Shown here one piece after another: positions 52,050 through 64,000 of a DNA stretch of 64,000 nucleotides. The position numbers were made by a program, and so were the translations under genes. Below the pieces are notes generated by a model. That model ran no database searches and had not been told where the DNA came from. It saw nothing but the letters and a program-made list of their open reading frames with translations. Within the stretch, counting starts at the first letter, position 1. The number at the start of each line of letters is the position of its first letter. This DNA is from Yersinia proxima (GTDB lineage: Bacteria; Pseudomonadota; Gammaproteobacteria; Enterobacterales; Enterobacteriaceae), in contig NZ_CABHYG010000014.1 in NCBI RefSeq assembly GCF_902170785.1, forward strand, positions 310,001 to 374,000, given 5' to 3'.

Positions 52050-52085
52050 TTGTTTTATTGATTAATTATTTTATTGATCAAGTAG

Positions 52086-52109
52086 AGGGCGCTTCGGCGC
52101 CCTTTTTTA
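52086..52109 (+). terminator. str operon terminator
   Basis: AGGGCGC (52086-52092), TTCG tetraloop, GCGCCCT (52097-52103), then T residues to 52108. A stable UUCG-capped stem 37 bases after tuf. Confidence 0.97.
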
Positions 52110-52191
52110 TTGCCCAAAGCCAATAATCTTAATTGAAATAACTCGCATTCTTATTTACACTTGAAATACTGGTTAAGAAGTGAGTTATTTT

Positions 52192-52386
52192 ATGTATGTT
52201 TGCCTGTGTAATGCGATATCTGACAAAGTTATTCGTAAAGTGGTACGTCAGCACCATCCACATACCATTCAACAATTGCGTCAACTAGTACCCATTGGTA
52301 CCGACTGTGGAAAGTGCATTCGGCAGGCGAGAGAAATATTGATCGAGGAACGTGCCAACATTCCAGAAATGAACGATGTTGCCTAA
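52192..52386 (+). CDS. bfd: bacterioferritin-associated ferredoxin
   Basis: Length 64 residues from ATG 52192. [2Fe-2S] ligands: Cys4 and Cys6 in YVCLCN and a CxxC in TDCGKCIR. Bfd docks on bacterioferritin and reduces its core iron for release. A GTG four codons upstream is not needed. Followed by bfr after 78 bases, its direct partner. Confidence 0.96.
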   Translation: MYVCLCNAISDKVIRKVVRQHHPHTIQQLRQLVPIGTDCGKCIRQAREILIEERANIPEMNDVA

Positions 52387-52464
52387 TAGTTAACCGGGAG
52401 AAGTTTTCCCCACACTTTGCCATCTGGTACTACACTTTTAGTACTGGAAGCGGAGGGTATTTCT

Positions 52465-52938
52465 ATGAAAGGTGATAAAAAGATAATTGCACATCTCAAC
52501 AAACTGCTCGGAAACGAGTTAGTTGCTATCAACCAATATTTTCTCCACGCTCGAATGTTTAAAAACTGGGGATTGATGCGCCTTAACGATAAGGAGTATC
52601 ACGAATCCATTGACGAAATGAAACATGCTGACAAATATATTGAACGTATCCTCTTCCTCGAAGGCATTCCTAATTTGCAGGACTTGGGTAAGCTGAATAT
52701 AGGTGAAGACGTTGAGGAAATACTGAAGTCAGATTTGGCCCTCGAACTGGCAGGAGCAAAGGATCTGCGTGAAGGTATTGCCTATGCAGATTCAATACAT
52801 GATTATGTCAGTCGTGATTTGTTGAAAGAAATTCTTGCTGATGAAGAAGGCCACATTGATTGGCTGGAAACAGAACTAAGTCTCATTGAGCGTCTGGGAA
52901 TACAGAATTACTCCCAGGCTCAATTGGCAAAGGATTAA
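52465..52938 (+). CDS. bfr: bacterioferritin
   Basis: Iron-storage protein that forms a 24-mer with heme between subunits. Length 157 residues from ATG 52465 (GGAGGG just before). Ferroxidase ligands are visible: Glu18 in [10 protein letters not shown], Glu51 and His54 in DEMKHADKY, Glu in [12 protein letters not shown], and Glu/His in DEEGHIDW. Met52 is the heme ligand. Together with bfd it handles iron storage and release. Confidence 0.97.
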   Translation: MKGDKKIIAHLNKLLGNELVAINQYFLHARMFKNWGLMRLNDKEYHESIDEMKHADKYIERILFLEGIPNLQDLGKLNIGEDVEEILKSDLALELAGAKDLREGIAYADSIHDYVSRDLLKEILADEEGHIDWLETELSLIERLGIQNYSQAQLAKD

Positions 52939-52987
52939 TCCTTTACTCGCTATAGGGTCATTTTCTTCAATCAGAATGTCTTCGGTT

Positions 52988-53025
52988 AAAAAGAGTGAGA
53001 GCCGCAGGGAGCTCACTCTTTATCA
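52988..53025. terminator. bfr terminator hairpin
   Basis: AAAGAGTGAG (52990-52999) pairs with CTCACTCTTT (53012-53021) around a 12-base loop. It lies about 50 bases after bfr. The U-tract is only the stem's own three T residues, so efficiency is uncertain. Confidence 0.65.
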
Positions 53026-53106
53026 TCAGTAAGCCTTCAAACATAGTGCTATTCCCCCCTCAATTAAATTATCTGGTAAGTTTTCGCATAGATTTTCAAC
53101 ACTGGC

Positions 53107-53134
53107 TTGCTTCCTGCTGGTATTTACGTATAAT
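53107..53134 (+). promoter_or_regulatory. S10 operon promoter
   Basis: TTGCTT (53107-53112), 16-base spacer, perfect TATAAT (53129-53134), then the GC-rich discriminator GCGCGGGCC typical of stringently controlled ribosomal promoters. Transcription would start near 53141. Confidence 0.92.
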
Positions 53135-53140
53135 GCGCGG

Positions 53141-53629
<489 letters not shown>

Positions 53630-53649
53630 TCAGGTCATTGAGCGATTGA

Positions 53650-55206
<1,557 letters not shown>

Positions 55207-55219
55207 GTCGGAGGAGTAA

Positions 55220-56047
<828 letters not shown>

Positions 56048-56058
56048 TTAGAGGATAA

Positions 56059-56340
<282 letters not shown>

Positions 56341-56345
56341 GGTAG

Positions 56346-58271
<1,926 letters not shown>

Positions 58272-58292
58272 TAGAGTAGCCAACTCGAACAT

Positions 58293-58327
58293 AATAAACG
58301 GCTCAGAAAGTGGGCCGTTTATTTTTT
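58293..58327 (+). terminator. S10 operon terminator
   Basis: AATAAACGGC (58293-58302) pairs with GCCGTTTATT (58314-58323) around an 11-base loop, followed by TTTT. It lies 22 bases after rpsQ and just before the spc promoter. Confidence 0.9.
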
Positions 58328-58328
58328 C

Positions 58329-58357
58329 TACCCATAATTTGGAAGCGGTGTTATAAT
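58329..58357 (+). promoter_or_regulatory. spc operon promoter
   Basis: Perfect TATAAT at 58352-58357 after GCGGTGT, with the weak -35 TACCCA 17 bases upstream and GC-rich discriminator GCTGCGCCC. The whole stretch follows the known E. coli spc promoter. Confidence 0.87.
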
Positions 58358-58424
58358 GCTGCGCCCTCATTCATGGGGCTTTTAAACGACCTATTCTGGG
58401 TCCTAAAGTAGTAGTTGACATTAG

Positions 58425-59687
<1,263 letters not shown>

Positions 59688-59700
59688 GGTAGGGTTACTG

Positions 59701-60006
59701 ATGGCTAAGCAATCAATGAAAGCACGCGAAGTCGTTCGCGTGAAACTAGCTAACAAATACCGCGCTCAACGCGAGGAATTAAAAGCTATTATCTCTGGTG
59801 TGAACTCATCCGACGAAGAACGTTGGAATGCTGTTCTGAAGCTGCAGTCTCTGCCGCGTGATTCCAGCCCGTCCCGTCAGCGTAACCGCTGCAACCAAAC
59901 TGGTCGTCCGCATGGTTTCTTGCGGAAGTTCGGGTTGAGCCGTATTAAAGTCCGTGAAACCGCAATGCGCGGTGAAATCCCGGGCCTTAAAAAGGCTAGC
60001 TGGTAA
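59701..60006 (+). CDS. rpsN: 30S ribosomal protein S14
   Basis: Length 101 residues from ATG 59701, the zinc-free long form: only one Cys ([12 protein letters not shown]) remains of the zinc ribbon. The frame is open upstream into rplE but the family starts [16 protein letters not shown]. Confidence 0.99.
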   Translation: MAKQSMKAREVVRVKLANKYRAQREELKAIISGVNSSDEERWNAVLKLQSLPRDSSPSRQRNRCNQTGRPHGFLRKFGLSRIKVRETAMRGEIPGLKKASW

Positions 60007-60033
60007 TTGTCACCAATTGAATCACGGGAGTAA

Positions 60034-60432
<399 letters not shown>

Positions 60433-60446
60433 TTCGGGAGGAAAGA

Positions 60447-60980
60447 ATGTCTCGTGTTGCAAAAGCACCCGTCGTCATTCCTGCCGGCGTAGAGGTAAAA
60501 CTCAACGGTCAGGTTATTTCGATTAAGGGTAAGAACGGCGAGCTGACTCGTACCGTCCATAGTGCTGTTGAAGTTAAGCAAGAAGAAAATACACTGACTT
60601 TCGCTCCACGCGAAGGCGCTGTAGACGGTTGGGCCCAAGCGGGTACCACTCGTGCACTGCTTAATGCAATGGTCATTGGTGTTACCGAAGGCTTCACTAA
60701 GAAGCTTCAATTGGTAGGTGTAGGTTACCGTGCCGCAGTTAAAGGCAACGTGGTGAATTTAGCTTTAGGCTTCTCTCATCCAGTTGACCATGAATTGCCG
60801 GCTGGCATCACTGCTGAATGTCCGACCCAAACTGAAATCGTGCTGAAAGGCGCTGATAAGCAGGTGATCGGTCAGGTTGCAGCAGATTTACGTGCCTACC
60901 GTCGTCCTGAGCCTTATAAAGGCAAGGGTGTCCGTTACGCCGACGAAGTCGTGCGTACCAAAGAGGCTAAGAAGAAGTAA
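60447..60980 (+). CDS. rplF: 50S ribosomal protein L6
   Basis: Length 177 residues, two related domains near the sarcin-ricin loop. [19 protein letters not shown] start; [19 protein letters not shown] near the end. Confidence 0.99.
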   Translation: MSRVAKAPVVIPAGVEVKLNGQVISIKGKNGELTRTVHSAVEVKQEENTLTFAPREGAVDGWAQAGTTRALLNAMVIGVTEGFTKKLQLVGVGYRAAVKGNVVNLALGFSHPVDHELPAGITAECPTQTEIVLKGADKQVIGQVAADLRAYRRPEPYKGKGVRYADEVVRTKEAKKK

Positions 60981-61343
<363 letters not shown>

Positions 61344-61348
61344 GGTAG

Positions 61349-61861
<513 letters not shown>

Positions 61862-61863
61862 CC

Positions 61864-62043
61864 ATGGCAAAGACTATTAAAGTAACTCAAACAAAAAGCA
61901 GTATCGGTCGTTTGCCGAAACATAAGGCAACTCTGATCGGTTTAGGTCTGCGTCGTATTGGTCATACTGTAGAGCGTGAGGATACTCCTGCTGTACGTGG
62001 TATGGTCAACTTGGTTTCCTACATGGTTAAAGTTGAGGAGTAA
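61864..62043 (+). CDS. rpmD: 50S ribosomal protein L30
   Basis: Length 59 residues. ATG 61864 follows rpsE by two bases. [20 protein letters not shown] start, [19 protein letters not shown] middle, MVKVEE end. Confidence 0.98.
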
Positions 62044-62046
62044 CAG

Positions 62047-62481
62047 ATGCGTTTAAATACTCTGTCTCCGGCTGAAGGTGCCAAGCATGCGCCGAAGCGT
62101 GTAGGTCGTGGTATTGGTTCTGGCCTGGGTAAAACTGCTGGTCGTGGTCACAAAGGTCAGAACTCGCGTTCTGGTGGTGGCGTACGTCGTGGTTTTGAAG
62201 GTGGTCAGATGCCTTTATATCGTCGTTTGCCGAAATTCGGCTTCACCTCTCGCAAAGCTATGATCACGGCAGAAGTTCGTCTGTCTGAACTGGCTTTAGT
62301 GGAAGGCGACGTAATCGACCTGAACACGCTGAAAGCCGCTAACGTTGTTGGTACCCAGATTGAGTTCGCGAAAGTTATGCTTTCTGGCGAAATCACTCGT
62401 GCGGTAACTCTTCGTGGTCTGCGTGTCACCAAAGGCGCTCGTGCTGCTATCGAAGCTGCTGGCGGTAAAATTGAGGAATAA
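62047..62481 (+). CDS. rplO: 50S ribosomal protein L15
   Basis: Length 144 residues. Late-assembly protein with a long glycine/arginine-rich N-terminal extension ([20 protein letters not shown]). Its arginine hydroxylated by RoxA-type enzymes is not relevant to this family; the protein looks complete. Confidence 0.99.
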   Translation: MRLNTLSPAEGAKHAPKRVGRGIGSGLGKTAGRGHKGQNSRSGGGVRRGFEGGQMPLYRRLPKFGFTSRKAMITAEVRLSELALVEGDVIDLNTLKAANVVGTQIEFAKVMLSGEITRAVTLRGLRVTKGARAAIEAAGGKIEE

Positions 62482-62488
62482 GTAGCAG

Positions 62489-63971
<1,483 letters not shown>

Positions 63972-64000
63972 TTTATCTTGCATATTTTTCTTGCAAAGTT
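63972..64000 (+). promoter_or_regulatory. start of the alpha operon control region
   Basis: The last bases (TTGCATATTTTTCTTGCAAAGTT) match the sequence after rpmJ in E. coli, where the S4-controlled leader of rpsM begins. The window ends before the leader structure. Confidence 0.5.

Overview
The window is an enterobacterial chromosome segment, most likely from a Yersinia of the enterocolitica/intermedia/frederiksenii type. Crp, SlyX, FkpA, Bfr, the Tus proteins and all ribosomal proteins look close to their E. coli K-12 counterparts. Gene order largely follows the E. coli segment from hofM to the S10/spc ribosomal operons. Intergenic ERIC elements and a second palindromic repeat of the kind abundant in yersiniae point to Yersinia. 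The species is inferred; no rRNA gene is present. I found no tRNA, CRISPR array, prophage or complete insertion sequence.

Layout. (1) 1-3234: end of hofM and all of hofNOPQ, a type IV pilus-like DNA-uptake locus. (2) 3582-9781: aroK-aroB-damX-dam-rpe-gph-trpS, a conserved housekeeping operon. (3) 9838-15331, minus strand: nirB-nirD-nirC-cysG for nitrite reduction and siroheme synthesis. The nirB promoter has an FNR box and a NarL/NarP 7-2-7 site 28 bp apart centre to centre. An ERIC lies between nirD and nirC, and a 79-bp palindromic repeat between nirC and cysG. (4) 15613-20832: codA, tsgA, and a LacI-type regulator plus GH4 phospho-beta-glucosidase with an 18-bp palindromic operator. (5) 21185-28299: ppiA (with a CpxR box), yjgR, a chromosomal ccdAB toxin-antitoxin pair, pabA, argD (with tandem ARG boxes) and yhfK. 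(6) 28375-32202: crp, yhfA, prkB, yheU, yheT. (7) 32286-38490: an accessory block between yheT and yheS, holding a LysE-family exporter, a PhzF-like protein, tauABCD for taurine sulfur, and a family 9 glycosyltransferase. (8) 38648-47512: yheS, kefGB, yheV, slyD, slyX, fkpA (with a sigma-E type promoter), yheO and tusDCB. (9) 47650-52049: str operon rpsL-rpsG-fusA-tuf. (10) 52192-52938: bfd-bfr iron storage. (11) 53318-58271: S10 operon with its L4-responsive leader. (12) 58437-63971: spc operon to rpmJ. The window ends where the alpha operon leader begins.

How it fits together. Most of the window is translation machinery and core metabolism. Control signals can be read directly for anaerobic nitrite reduction (FNR/NarL), arginine synthesis (ArgR), envelope stress (Cpx for ppiA, sigma-E for fkpA), beta-glucoside use (LacI-type operator) and ribosomal protein autoregulation (S7 and L4 sites).

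The best candidate for something little described is the pair of 79-bp palindromic repeats at 11345-11423 and 26057-26135. They differ at 11 positions. Six of those form three consecutive compensatory base-pair changes under a GNRA-type GTAA loop, which suggests selection on an RNA or cruciform structure. I saw no convincing wholly new protein system.
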